From the NCBI RefSeq assembly GCF_016598575.1, contig NZ_CP066801.1:124001-188000 (forward strand): a stretch of DNA of 64,000 nt. Reading direction: 5' to 3'. Shown here piece after piece: positions 1-32,502 of the stretch. The notes under the pieces are model-generated. The model ran no database searches, was not told where the DNA came from, and was given only the letters and a program-made list of their open reading frames with translations. The stretch is from Streptomyces sp. HSG2. Its GTDB lineage: Bacteria > Actinomycetota > Actinomycetes > Streptomycetales > Streptomycetaceae. The position numbers and the translations under genes were made by a program. Within the stretch, counting starts at the first letter, position 1, and each line of letters begins with the position of its first letter.

Positions 1-23200
<23,200 letters not shown>

Positions 23201-23207
23201 TGGTCCG

Positions 23208-23212
23208 TCCTC
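23208..23212 (-). promoter_or_regulatory. Ribosome binding site deciding the GTG start of the module 2-6 PKS
   Basis: On the minus strand GAGGA lies 7 nt before the GTG at 23200. The ATG at 23214 overlaps this site and is in another frame, so it cannot be the start. Confidence 0.7.
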
Positions 23213-23251
23213 ATTTCACGCGGGCACAACAAGTCATGCGGGCACAGCAAG

Positions 23252-26200
23252 TCACGAAGGGTCGAGCAACTCGTCGTCGATGATCGACAGGAGGTCCTCG
23301 ACGGAAGCGCTGTTGATGTCGTCCTCGGAGGAACGCGGCGCGGCCGGCGTGCGCAGGCTCGCGAGGAGCTTCTCCAGGCGTTCCCGGACGGCGTCCTGGT
23401 CGGCGGCCGGCGCGGAGGGCAACGCCGCTTCCAGCCGGGTGAGTTCGGTCAGTGCCGAGCCGGTGGGTGCGGCGAGCCGGGACAGCAGGTGTTCGGCCAC
23501 GGCGCGCGGCGTCGGATGGTCGAAGACCAGCCCGGACGGGACCGGCAGGCCGGTGGCGGCCCTGATCCGGTCGCGCATCTCGACGGCGGTCAGCGAGTCG
23601 AAGCCCTGGTCGCGGAATGCCTTGTCGACGCTGATCGAGTCGACGCCGGGGTGTCCGAGGACGGCGGCGGCCTGGGTGCGCACCAGGTCGAGCACGGTGG
23701 CGGTCCGTTCGTCCTCGGGCAGGGCGGAGAGCCGGTCGGCGAGGGCGCGGGCCTCACCGGCCTGGTCCTCGTCCATGTCCGTGAGGGACCGGGTGAACTC
23801 CGGGATCTCCATCAGGAGGGGCGCGGGGCGGGCGGCGGTGAAGCCGGGGGCGAAGCGCCGCCAGTCCGTGTGGGTGACGGTCAGGACGGTCTCGCCGTCC
23901 GCGACCGCCTCGCTCAGCGCGGTCAGGGCGAGCCGCGGCTCCATCGGCAGCATGCCGTGCCGGCGCAGCTGTTCGGCCGTCTCGGGGTCGGCGGCCATGC
24001 CGGCGCCGTCCCAGGTGCCCCACTGCAGGGAGGTCGCGGCGTGTCCCTGGGCCCGGCGCAGTTGGGCGAGGCCGTCGAGGTAGGCGTTGGCGGCGGCGTA
24101 GGCGGGCTGCCCGCCGCTGCCCCAGGCTGCCGCGCCCGAGGAGAACAGGACGAACGCGTCGAGGTCTGACGTGAGTTCGTGCAGGTGGCGGGCCGCGGTG
24201 AGCTTGGCGGCCAGTACGGTGTGCAGCCGCTCGGGGGTGAGGGAGGCGACGGGCCCGTCGCCGGTGTCGATGCCGGCCGCGTGCACGACCGCGGTGAGGC
24301 CGGGGATGCCGGCCAGCAGTTCGCGTACGGCTTCGCGGTCGGCGACGTCGCAGGCCCGTACGGTCACCTCGGCGCCGTACTCCGTCAAGCGGGCCACGAG
24401 CTCGTCGACGCCGGGTGCCTGCGGGCCCCGGCGGCTGGCGAGGACGAGGTGCTCGGCGCCCCGGGCCGCCAGCGCCTCGGCGACCGCGCCGCCGAGGGCG
24501 CCGGTGCCGCCGGTGATCAGGACCGAGCCCGAGGGTGTCCACCCTCCGGTGCGGCCCGCGCGGGGTGCGGGTATCAGGCGGCGGCCGAAGACGGTGTCGC
24601 CACGCACGGCCAGCTGGTCCTCGCCGCGCGGGTTGCCCAGGGCGACGCGCAGCACTCGCGCGTCGACGGTTTCGGGCAGGTCGACGAGTCCGCCCCAGCG
24701 GTGCGGGTGCTCCAGTGCGACGACCCGGCCGAGGCCCCAGAGCGCCGTCTGCGCGGGATCGGTCACAGGGTCGCCGTCGCCGGTCGACACCGCGCCCCGG
24801 GTGACGGCCCACAGGGGCGCGGACACGTCGGCGTCGCCGAGGGCCTGGACGAGTGCGAGGGTGGCGGAGAGGGCGTAGGGGGTGTCGTCGCCCGACGTCC
24901 GCGGGCCGGTGCCCAGCAGCGACACGACGCCCGTGCCGGGGAAGCCGCGCAGCCGCTCCGCGAGCGCCGTGCGGTCCGGCGCGCCGACCTCCAGGACCGT
25001 GGCGCCCAGGGCGTCCACGACCGCCGAGGTCCAGGCGTCCCGCTCCCCCGCCGGTACGACGACGAGCCACGCGCCGGGCACGTCACCGGGCGGCAGGGAC
25101 AACCGGGTCCAGGACTCTCGGTAGCGCCGGCCGTCCAGAGCGGAACGGCCCTGTCTGCGGGAGCGCCAGGACGCCAGCGCGGGAGCCACGGCGGCGGCGG
25201 TGTCGGGGGCGAGGTCGACCTCGGCGGCCAGGTCGCCGCCGTCGACGAGGTCCCAGAACTCCGCGTCGACCGGGTCGGCGGGGCGGGGGGCGGGCTCGGG
25301 CCAGTAGCGCTGCCGCTGGAAGGGGTACGTGGGCAGGTCGACGCGGTGTGCGCCGGTGCCGGCGAAGAGGGGCGCCCAGTCGACGTGCGTACCGGCGGCG
25401 TAGAGCCGGGCCAGCGCGGTCACCGCGGCGGCCTCCTCCGGGCGGTCCTTGCGTAGTAGCGCGACCACTGGTACGTCGTCGGCCGGGGACGTACCGGAGG
25501 AGGTGGCGTCGAGCGCGTCCGGCACCAGCGCGGAGAGCACCCCGTCGGGGCCCAGTTCCAGGAAAGCCGTCGCGCCCTGGTCGCCCAGGGTCCGTACGCC
25601 GTCGTGCAAGCGGACCGTCTCGCGGACATGGCGGACCCAGTAGTCCGGCGAGGTCAGCTCGCCGGGCGCGGCGAGCCGGCCGGTGAGGTTCGACACCACG
25701 GGAATGCGTGGCTCGGCGGCCGGTACGTCGGCGACGGCGGCCCTGAAGTCCTCCAGCATCGGGTTCATCAAGGGCGAGTGAAACGCATGGCTGACCAGGA
25801 GACGCCTAGTCTTGCGGTCGGGGAACCGCTCGACGAACGTGCGCACTTCGGCCTCGTCGCCCGCGACGACCAGCGAGCGGGGGCCGTTGACGGCGGCGAT
25901 CGACACCAGGTCCGTCAGGTGCGGCAGCACCTCGTCCTCGGTGGCCTCGACGGCGACCATCGCGCCGCCGGCCGGCAGTTCCTGCATCAGCCGGGCCCGC
26001 GCGGACACCAGGCGGCAGGCGTCGGCCAGCGTGAACACGCCTGCGACGTGGGCGGCGGCGATCTCGCCGATGGAGTGCCCGGCGACGAAGGAGGGGGTCA
26101 CCCCGAGGGACTCGACGAGGCGGTACAGCGCGACCTCGACGGCGAACAGGGCGGGCTGGGTGTGCCGGGTGTCGTTCAGTGCGTCGGCGTCGTGGCCCCA

Positions 26201-29200
26201 CATCACCTCGCGCAGCCCGGGGTCCAGTTCGGCGAGGACGGCGTCGAAGGCGACCGCGAACACCGGGAACCGTACGTACAACTCCCGTCCCATGCCCAGC
26301 CGTTGCGAGCCCTGCCCGGAGAAGAGGAGCGCGAGCTGCCGGTCCTGGGCCGTGCCGCGCGCGATCTCGGTGCCGTCGGCGAGCACCGCCCGGTGCTCCA
26401 GCGCGGTCCGGGTCGTCGCCAGCGACAGCGCCACGTCCAGTGGGGCAGCCTCCAGCGCCGCCAGGCGGTCGAGCTGGGTGTCGAGGGCCGGGGCGGTCTT
26501 GGCCGACACCACCCAGGGCACGACGGAAGGCGCAACCGAGGGCGCGTCCGCCGGACCGTCCGGCTCGGCCTCGGGCGCGGGGGCCTCCTCGAGGATCATG
26601 TGCGCGTTGGTGCCGCTGACGCCGAAGCCGGAGACGCCGGCCCGACGGGGGCGGCCGGGGTCGGTCCACTCCTTGGGGGTGGTGAGGAGTTCGACGCCGC
26701 CCGTGCTCCAGTCGATGTGGGTGGAGGGCGCGGTGACGTGCAGGGTCCTGGGCAGGACGCGGTGGCGCAGGGCCATCACCGTCTTGATGACCGAGGCGAC
26801 GCCGGCCGCGGCCTGAGTGTGGCCGATGTTGGACTTGACCGAGCCGAGCCACAGCGGCCGGTCGGCGGGCCGGTCCTGGCCGTAGGCGGCGATGAGGGCC
26901 TGGGCCTCGATGGGGTCGCCGAGGGTGGTCCCGGTGCCGTGGGCCTCGACGGCGTCGATGTCAGAGGGAGCGAGTCCGGCGGCGGCGAGCGCCTGGCCGA
27001 TGACCCGTCGCTGGGAGGGCCCGTTGGGTGCGGTCAGGCCGTTGGAGGCGCCGTCCTGGTTGACGGCGCTGCCGCGCAGCACGGCCAGCACACGGTGCCC
27101 GTTGCGGCGCGCGTCGGACAGGCGTTCCAGTACGACGAGGCCGGCGCCCTCGGACCAGCCGGTGCCGTCGGCGCTGTCGCTGAACGCCTTGCAGCGCCCA
27201 TCGGCGGAGAGGCCGCCCTGCCGGGAGAACTCGACGAACGTGGCCGGCGTCGACATGACGGTGACGCCGCCGGCCAGCGCGAGGGAGCACTCGCCCTGGC
27301 GCAGTGAGCGTGCCGCCCAGTGCATGGCCACCAGGGAGGAGGAGCAGGCGGTGTCGACGGTCACGGCGGGGCCCTGCAGGCCGAGGGTGTAGGCGATGCG
27401 GCCGGAGACGACGCTGCCTGCGGTGCCGGTGGTCCAGTACCCCTCGGTGCCCTCGGGCGCGGCGGTCAGGCCGGTGCCGTAGTCGTGGTACATGACGCCG
27501 GTGAACACGCCGCCGTCGGTGCCGCGCAGCGTCGCCGGGTCGATGCCGACGCGTTCCAGGGCCTCCCAGGACACCTCCAGAAGCAGCCGCTGCTGGGGGT
27601 CCATGGCCAGGGCCTCGCGCGGGGAGATGCCGAAGAAGCCGGCGTCGAAGTCGGCGGCGTCGTGGAGGAATCCGCCGTGGCGGGTGTGGCTGGCGCCGGC
27701 GGCGAGGGCGTCCAGGTCCCAGTCACGGTCGGTGGGGAACGCGGACACGACGTCCGTGCCGGTGTCGACGATCCGCCACAGGTCCTCGGGGGAGGTGATG
27801 CCGCCGGGGAAGCGGCAGGCCATGCCGACGATCGCGATCGGTTCGTCCAGCGGTACGGGTGCGGCGTCGGTGGGCGCCGTGGCGGGGCGTCCGCCGAGAA
27901 GTTCGGCCCTGAGGTGGTGGGCGAGCGCGGTGGGCGTCGGGTGGTCGAAGGCGACCGGTACGGCCAGGTGCAGGCCGGTGGCGGTGGTGAGCCGGTTGCG
28001 GAGGTCCACGGCGTGGGCGGAGGTGAGGCCGAGTTCGCGGAACGTCCTGCGCGGGGCGACGCGTTCGGTGCCGGCCAGGGCGAGCACGGCGGCGACCTCG
28101 GTGCGTACGAGGTCGAGCAGGAAGGTGTCGCGCTCCTCCGGTGTCCGGGCCGTGAGGTGCTGCCGCAGTTCGGTCAGCCGGTGGTCGTCCGGTGCCGTCA
28201 GGGGTGCGGAGACGTCGATCAGTCCGCGCAGCAGCGGGGGCACTTCGGCCTGTGCGGTGCGCTCGCGCAGGGCGGCGCTGTCGATGCGCATGATCACGGC
28301 CTGGGTCATCCCGGCCCCGGTGGCGATGTCGAACATCGCCGTGAACTCCTGGTGGGGCAGGTCACGCACCTGGCCGGTGGTGGTGGGCGCGTCCGGGGAA
28401 CCGGCGGCGAGGAACAGGGCGGGCAGGCCGCGGTCGCGGCGGTAGCAGGCCAGCGCGTCGAGGAAGGCGTTGGCCGCCGCGCGCTCCTGCGAGCCGGGCA
28501 GGCCGAGGGCGCCGGCGACGGTGGACAGCATCACGAACGTGCGTACGTCGCCGTCCTTGGTGAGCTGGTGCAGGTTGACCGCGCCGGAGACGGCCATGCG
28601 GAACGCGTCGCGTTCGTCGGGCCCGGTGGCGCCGGGTGCGTCCGCGTACTCGCCGTCGCAGTGGACGACCGCGCCGACGGGCCGCTTCAGTCGGCCCAGC
28701 GCTTCGGCGAGGGCCTTGCGGTCGGTCACGTCGCAGGCGGCGACGGCCACCCGGGCGCCCAGTGCGGTGAGTTCGCCCTCCAGCCGGGCGGTGGCGTCGT
28801 CGCCCCGGCCGCGGGGGCCGATCAGCAGCAGGTGCCGGGCGCCGTAGGCGGCGACGAGGTGCCGGGCCAGGGCGGCGCCCAGTGGGCCGGCCGCGCCGGT
28901 GACGACGACGGTGCGCTGGGGGTCGACTCCTCGCGCGAGGCCGGAGTTGACGGTGGCCGACACCCGCTTCAGACGCGGTGCCAGCACGCTTGCGGAACGC
29001 ACCGCGAGCTGCGGCTCGTCGGTGGCGACCGCGGACGGCAGCACGCCGGGCGAGGTGTCGTCGGCGTCGATGTCGACGAGGGTGAACCGGTGCGGGTGGG
29101 CCACCTGCAGTGAGCGCAGCAGCCCCCACACCGGGGCGTGCAGGAGGTCACGCACGCCTTCCTCGCCGGCGGCGACCGCGTTGCGGGTGAGCACGACCAG

Positions 29201-31114
29201 GCGGCAGAGGGCGAGGCGGTCGTCGCCGGCCCAGGTCTGGAGGACGTCGCGCACCTCGTCGGTGGCCGTGTGTGCGGCACGGGCGAGCCGGCCGCCGGGG
29301 TCCAGGTCGTCGGGGAGGCACAGCACGGCCACGTCCGGCGCGGGTTCGCCGTCCGCCAGGGCGGTGTGCAGGGCGGCGGCATCGGTGTGCGGGGTGACCT
29401 GGAGTCCGGTGGCGGTGAGGGCGGCGGTGAGGCCGAAGCGGTCCGGTCCCACGACGGCCCAGCGTGCGGCGGCCCGGAATCCGGCGGTGCGCAGCGAGGG
29501 CAGTGGCGCCCAGTCCATGCGCAGCAGTGCCTCGTGCTGGCCGCCGCTCGCCGCGCGCAGCCGTGCGGGGCGCTCGCGCAGGACGTGCCGGGTGATCTTG
29601 CCGGAGCTGGTGCGCGGGATGTGGTCGATCTCGTAGACGGCCTCGGGCACCTTGAAGCCGGACAGCTGTGCGCGGCAGGCGTCGTAGAGCTGCTCCGGGT
29701 CGAAGCCGTCCTTGGCGGGGACGACGAAGGCGATGGGCACCTCTCCTAGCACGTCGTGCGGGGTGCCGACGACGGCGGCGTCGAAGACGCCGGGCACCTT
29801 CAGCAGGACCTGCTCCACCTCGCCGGGGTGGATGTTCTCGCTGCCGCGGATGATGAGTTCCTTCACCCGGCCGGTGATGGTGAGGTAGCCGAACGCGTCG
29901 CGGCGCGCGAGGTCGCCGGTGCGGTACCAGCCGCCCGGCATCGCCTGTGCGGTGGCCTCGGGCTGCTTGTGGTAGCCGAGCATGAGGTTGGGGCCGCGCA
30001 CCCAGACCTCCCCCTCGGCGCCCTGCGCGACGTCCTCGGCGGTGTCGGGGTCGACCAGACGCACCGTCACCCCGGGCACGGGCAGTCCGCAGGAGCCGGG
30101 GACGCGGGTGCCGTGCGGCCAGTTGACGGTGATGAGGCCGCAGGTCTCGGTGCTGCCGTAGCCGTCGAGGAGGGGGATGCCGAAGACCGTCTCGAACTCG
30201 GCGCGCAGCGTGGTAGGGCAGTTGGAGCCGGCGGTGAGGCAGCGGGTGAGGGTGGTCGAGCCGGGGGGCGCGGGGCGTGAGCGGGCCGCCTCCAGGAGGT
30301 GGTGGTACATGGTCGGGACGCCGGCCATGAAGGTGTAGGTGTCCTCGTCGAGGGCGCGCAGCACCTCGTCGGCGGAGAAGCCGTCGAGGAGGCGCGCGGT
30401 GGCGCCGGTCGCGGTCACGCCGATCACGCACAGCACGTGGGCCAGGGAGTGGTGCAGCGGCAACGGCCACAGCACCGTGTCGTCCTCCGAGAGGCCGACG
30501 ACGGGTGCGTAGCAGGCGGCGACCGACCACAGGCAGGAGCGCTGGGTCGACAGCACACCCTTGGGCTTGCCGGTGGTGCCGGAGGTATAGAGCATGAACG
30601 CGGCCTCGTCCAGGCCCTGGTCGTCGCGCGCGGGCTGCGCCGGGTCGCGGCCGACGAGGTCGTCGTACGACACCAACGCGCCGCTGCCCGGGAGGGCTTC
30701 GGGGGCATCGCCGGTGACGACGACCCTGAGGTAGGGGCGGCCGGGCAGCAGGGTGCGTACCTGTTCCAGGTGGGCAGGGTCGGTGATGACCACGCGGGCG
30801 CCGCTGTCGTCGGCGGCGTAGGCGAGTTCGGCGTCGGCGCAGTGCGGGTTGAACGGCACCGCGACGCCGCCGGCACGGGTGACGGCGAGGTAGCTCTCGA
30901 CGATCTCGACGCCGTTGCCGAGGTGGATCAGCGCGCGGTCGCCGGGTTGCAGGCCCAGGTCGGCCAGATGTCCGCCGAGGCGCCGGGTGCGCCGCTCCAG
31001 CTCCGCGTACGTCACGGTCCGCCGGTGGTCCTGGAAGGCGACCTTGCCGGGGATGCGCTCGGCGTGATCGCGGAGCAGGTCGGACAGGGGCTGGATCAGT
31101 TCGGTGCGAAACAT
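23252..31114 (-). CDS. Starter PKS: CoA-ligase loading module plus extension module 1
   Basis: First polyketide synthase (2,620 aa). Domain order is CoA ligase (about residues 1-520), inactive KR, loading ACP, then KS-AT-KR-ACP and a C-terminal docking tail ending EDLLSIIDDELLDPS. The ligase should activate a free carboxylic acid as its adenylate and load it on the adjacent ACP, as in the starter PKSs of rapamycin, FK506 and candicidin. Module 1 then adds one malonyl unit. The ATG at 31114 has GGGAG about 10 nt upstream and the sequence reads directly into ligase motifs. The gene is divergent from the chorismatase, across 263 bp, and is followed after 51 bp by the module 2-6 PKS, whose N-terminal coiled coil is the likely docking partner. 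The substrate is inferred from the neighbouring chorismatase, not from specificity residues. Confidence 0.95.
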   Translation of the reverse strand: MFRTELIQPLSDLLRDHAERIPGKVAFQDHRRTVTYAELERRTRRLGGHLADLGLQPGDRALIHLGNGVEIVESYLAVTRAGGVAVPFNPHCADAELAYAADDSGARVVITDPAHLEQVRTLLPGRPYLRVVVTGDAPEALPGSGALVSYDDLVGRDPAQPARDDQGLDEAAFMLYTSGTTGKPKGVLSTQRSCLWSVAACYAPVVGLSEDDTVLWPLPLHHSLAHVLCVIGVTATGATARLLDGFSADEVLRALDEDTYTFMAGVPTMYHHLLEAARSRPAPPGSTTLTRCLTAGSNCPTTLRAEFETVFGIPLLDGYGSTETCGLITVNWPHGTRVPGSCGLPVPGVTVRLVDPDTAEDVAQGAEGEVWVRGPNLMLGYHKQPEATAQAMPGGWYRTGDLARRDAFGYLTITGRVKELIIRGSENIHPGEVEQVLLKVPGVFDAAVVGTPHDVLGEVPIAFVVPAKDGFDPEQLYDACRAQLSGFKVPEAVYEIDHIPRTSSGKITRHVLRERPARLRAASGGQHEALLRMDWAPLPSLRTAGFRAAARWAVVGPDRFGLTAALTATGLQVTPHTDAAALHTALADGEPAPDVAVLCLPDDLDPGGRLARAAHTATDEVRDVLQTWAGDDRLALCRLVVLTRNAVAAGEEGVRDLLHAPVWGLLRSLQVAHPHRFTLVDIDADDTSPGVLPSAVATDEPQLAVRSASVLAPRLKRVSATVNSGLARGVDPQRTVVVTGAAGPLGAALARHLVAAYGARHLLLIGPRGRGDDATARLEGELTALGARVAVAACDVTDRKALAEALGRLKRPVGAVVHCDGEYADAPGATGPDERDAFRMAVSGAVNLHQLTKDGDVRTFVMLSTVAGALGLPGSQERAAANAFLDALACYRRDRGLPALFLAAGSPDAPTTTGQVRDLPHQEFTAMFDIATGAGMTQAVIMRIDSAALRERTAQAEVPPLLRGLIDVSAPLTAPDDHRLTELRQHLTARTPEERDTFLLDLVRTEVAAVLALAGTERVAPRRTFRELGLTSAHAVDLRNRLTTATGLHLAVPVAFDHPTPTALAHHLRAELLGGRPATAPTDAAPVPLDEPIAIVGMACRFPGGITSPEDLWRIVDTGTDVVSAFPTDRDWDLDALAAGASHTRHGGFLHDAADFDAGFFGISPREALAMDPQQRLLLEVSWEALERVGIDPATLRGTDGGVFTGVMYHDYGTGLTAAPEGTEGYWTTGTAGSVVSGRIAYTLGLQGPAVTVDTACSSSLVAMHWAARSLRQGECSLALAGGVTVMSTPATFVEFSRQGGLSADGRCKAFSDSADGTGWSEGAGLVVLERLSDARRNGHRVLAVLRGSAVNQDGASNGLTAPNGPSQRRVIGQALAAAGLAPSDIDAVEAHGTGTTLGDPIEAQALIAAYGQDRPADRPLWLGSVKSNIGHTQAAAGVASVIKTVMALRHRVLPRTLHVTAPSTHIDWSTGGVELLTTPKEWTDPGRPRRAGVSGFGVSGTNAHMILEEAPAPEAEPDGPADAPSVAPSVVPWVVSAKTAPALDTQLDRLAALEAAPLDVALSLATTRTALEHRAVLADGTEIARGTAQDRQLALLFSGQGSQRLGMGRELYVRFPVFAVAFDAVLAELDPGLREVMWGHDADALNDTRHTQPALFAVEVALYRLVESLGVTPSFVAGHSIGEIAAAHVAGVFTLADACRLVSARARLMQELPAGGAMVAVEATEDEVLPHLTDLVSIAAVNGPRSLVVAGDEAEVRTFVERFPDRKTRRLLVSHAFHSPLMNPMLEDFRAAVADVPAAEPRIPVVSNLTGRLAAPGELTSPDYWVRHVRETVRLHDGVRTLGDQGATAFLELGPDGVLSALVPDALDATSSGTSPADDVPVVALLRKDRPEEAAAVTALARLYAAGTHVDWAPLFAGTGAHRVDLPTYPFQRQRYWPEPAPRPADPVDAEFWDLVDGGDLAAEVDLAPDTAAAVAPALASWRSRRQGRSALDGRRYRESWTRLSLPPGDVPGAWLVVVPAGERDAWTSAVVDALGATVLEVGAPDRTALAERLRGFPGTGVVSLLGTGPRTSGDDTPYALSATLALVQALGDADVSAPLWAVTRGAVSTGDGDPVTDPAQTALWGLGRVVALEHPHRWGGLVDLPETVDARVLRVALGNPRGEDQLAVRGDTVFGRRLIPAPRAGRTGGWTPSGSVLITGGTGALGGAVAEALAARGAEHLVLASRRGPQAPGVDELVARLTEYGAEVTVRACDVADREAVRELLAGIPGLTAVVHAAGIDTGDGPVASLTPERLHTVLAAKLTAARHLHELTSDLDAFVLFSSGAAAWGSGGQPAYAAANAYLDGLAQLRRAQGHAATSLQWGTWDGAGMAADPETAEQLRRHGMLPMEPRLALTALSEAVADGETVLTVTHTDWRRFAPGFTAARPAPLLMEIPEFTRSLTDMDEDQAGEARALADRLSALPEDERTATVLDLVRTQAAAVLGHPGVDSISVDKAFRDQGFDSLTAVEMRDRIRAATGLPVPSGLVFDHPTPRAVAEHLLSRLAAPTGSALTELTRLEAALPSAPAADQDAVRERLEKLLASLRTPAAPRSSEDDINSASVEDLLSIIDDELLDPS
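23460..27855 (-). other. PKS module 1: KS-AT(malonyl)-KR(A-type)-ACP
   Basis: KS about 27850-26590 with Cys at 27344-27346. AT about 26330-25310 with GHSIGE near 26070 and HAFHS near 25785 (malonyl). No DH. KR about 24530-23990 has [16 protein letters not shown] in place of LDD, and Trp in [10 protein letters not shown], hence A-type (L-hydroxyl). ACP about 23690-23470 with GFDSL. It should reduce the carbonyl next to the starter ring to a secondary alcohol. Confidence 0.88.
27870..31114 (-). other. Loading module: CoA ligase - inactive KR - ACP
   Basis: The adenylate-forming domain has LYTSGTTGKPKG at residues 175-186, the DGYGSTET motif further on, and the catalytic-loop Lys in SSGKITRHVL (about residue 503). 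The following KR-like domain (about 28920-28390) is clearly dead. TGGTGGLG has become TGAAGPLG, and the catalytic Ser, Tyr and Lys positions read Thr, Arg and Ala. The loading ACP (about 28120-27870) has GLTS instead of GFDS, so the phosphopantetheine Ser is kept but the preceding Asp is not. A CoL-reductive-domain-ACP order is known from the rapamycin/FK506 family of loading modules. Confidence 0.88.
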
Positions 31115-31377
31115 TCCGACGACGCTCCCTCATTACGGGTGACAGGCGCGATGCTGACGTCGAGCATGCCCGAACAACAAGTAGGAAAAGTCCGAGTCAT
31201 CGGGCCGCCGGAAGGGCTCCCCCTGTCGAATCCGGGGCACCGGGCGGAACCACCCCTATGACCCCCCTGTCCGCACGCAGCTCCAAGGGTCCACGCCGGG
31301 CGGGCCCGAAATGCCCGTACTCCGGGTGCTACGAATGAGGCCGATCGATTTCCTGATCCCGAGAAAGGCCTTCTTCG
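31115..31377. promoter_or_regulatory. Divergent promoter region, starter PKS / chorismatase
   Basis: This 263 bp gap separates the start codons of the starter PKS (minus) and the chorismatase (plus), so it must hold promoters for both directions. A repeat of ACCCCT/ACCCCC type lies at 31252-31268 (ACCCCTATGACCCCCCT) and could be a regulator site. The chorismatase has a GAGAAAGG ribosome site about 10 nt before its ATG. I could not place convincing -10/-35 boxes. No ORF here looks real. Confidence 0.55.
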
Positions 31378-32406
31378 ATGACTCAGGTGAATCCGGCGGT
31401 CGGCCTCGGCCTACCTTCCTCCACCTTCATGAATCCGGCCGATGTCACCGACGCGCTGCTCCGCGCGAACGTTCTCGGAGTCGTCAACTACACGACCGAG
31501 CCGGCCGGTCCGGGCATCGGGAACGGCGCGCTGACGATCGACCTGCACATGGCGCACAAGGCGGACGAGGCGTTCGCCGAGGTGTGGACCACCGACCGGC
31601 CGGTGGAGACCGGAGTGGTGCGGGAGGTAGCCTACGCGCACGACGGCGAATATCTGATCGTGGCCGGCCGCATCCCCCAGGCCGGTCGCTACACGGAAGC
31701 CACCCGTGCCGCGTACTGCACCGCGCTGGAGCTGATGGACGGCCTCGGCTACAAGAACTGCTTCCGGATGTGGAACTTCGTGGCCGACATCAACGGGGAC
31801 AACGCCGACGGCCTGGAGGTCTACCGCGACTTCTGCCGGGGGCGCGCGGAGGCGTTCGAGCTGTTCCACTTCGGGGACCAGGAGGTACCCTCCGCCACCG
31901 GCATCGGCGCGCTGGGCGGCGGGATCTCCTTCTACTTCCTGGTCAGCCGGTCGGCCGCGCCGACCGCGGTGGAGAACTCCAAGCAGGTGTCCGCCTACCG
32001 CTACCCGCAGCAGTACGGGCCCCGCCCGCCGAAGTTCGCGCGCGCCACCTACCTCGCCGCGACGCACACCGACCGCAGCGGCGGGCAGATCTACGTGTCG
32101 GGCACCGCGAGCATACGAGGGCACGAGACGCTGCACGAGGGCGATCTGGTGAAGCAGGTGGAACTCTCGCTGGACAACATCGCCCACCTCGTTTCCCGGG
32201 ACAATCTCGCCGCCCATGAGATCGAGCGGCGCACCGGACTGAGCGACCTCGACAACATCAAGGTGTACGTCCGCCACCGCGAGGACATTCCCGTCGTACA
32301 ACGAATGTGCTCGGAGTATTTCTCACCCGCCGCGAGGACCGCCTACTTGAACGTCGACGTCTGCCGTTCCGGTCTCCTGGTGGAGATCGAGGGAATCGTC
32401 CCCTGA
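31378..32406 (+). CDS. fkbO/hyg5-like: Chorismatase (FkbO/RapK/Hyg5 family), starter acid synthesis
   Basis: A 342 aa protein of the chorismatase family, which hydrolyses chorismate to pyruvate plus a ring acid. FkbO/RapK enzymes give 4,5-dihydroxycyclohexadiene carboxylate; Hyg5-type enzymes give 3-hydroxybenzoate. Visible features are RMWNFVADIN (residues 130-139), the GALGGGISFYFL segment (177-188), YVSGTAS (239-245) and the C-terminal VEIEG, whose Glu should be in the catalytic site. Full length matches the family (about 330-345 aa). It lies divergent from the CoA-ligase PKS and upstream of a flavin hydroxylase, the expected place for a starter-supply enzyme. Subtype is uncertain: Cys329 near the C-terminal Glu recalls Hyg5, while Ala244 in the GTAS loop recalls FkbO (from memory of published comparisons). 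A soluble cytoplasmic enzyme; family assignment is confident, product is not. Confidence 0.92.
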   Translation: MTQVNPAVGLGLPSSTFMNPADVTDALLRANVLGVVNYTTEPAGPGIGNGALTIDLHMAHKADEAFAEVWTTDRPVETGVVREVAYAHDGEYLIVAGRIPQAGRYTEATRAAYCTALELMDGLGYKNCFRMWNFVADINGDNADGLEVYRDFCRGRAEAFELFHFGDQEVPSATGIGALGGGISFYFLVSRSAAPTAVENSKQVSAYRYPQQYGPRPPKFARATYLAATHTDRSGGQIYVSGTASIRGHETLHEGDLVKQVELSLDNIAHLVSRDNLAAHEIERRTGLSDLDNIKVYVRHREDIPVVQRMCSEYFSPAARTAYLNVDVCRSGLLVEIEGIVP

Positions 32407-32489
32407 AGCCCTGTCGCAGAACTGGGCAATCACCTCGACACCTCGGCCCTATCATCCGGGAGGCGTGATCGATTCCGTTTCCCGACCGC

Positions 32490-32493
32490 GGAG
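32490..32493 (+). promoter_or_regulatory. Ribosome binding site of the flavin monooxygenase
   Basis: GGAG is immediately followed by an ATG (32494) and then by ATGATG at 32503/32506. Spacing favours 32503 or 32506 as the true start. Confidence 0.5.
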
Positions 32494-32502
32494 ATGCCCC
32501 CC

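Noticed and set aside
23212..23214. ATG as start of the module 2-6 PKS
   Set aside because: It is 14 nt from the GTG used and out of frame with the KS.
32494..32496. First ATG of the flavin monooxygenase frame
   Set aside because: The GGAG ribosome site abuts it with no spacer; the ATGs at 32503/32506 are better placed.
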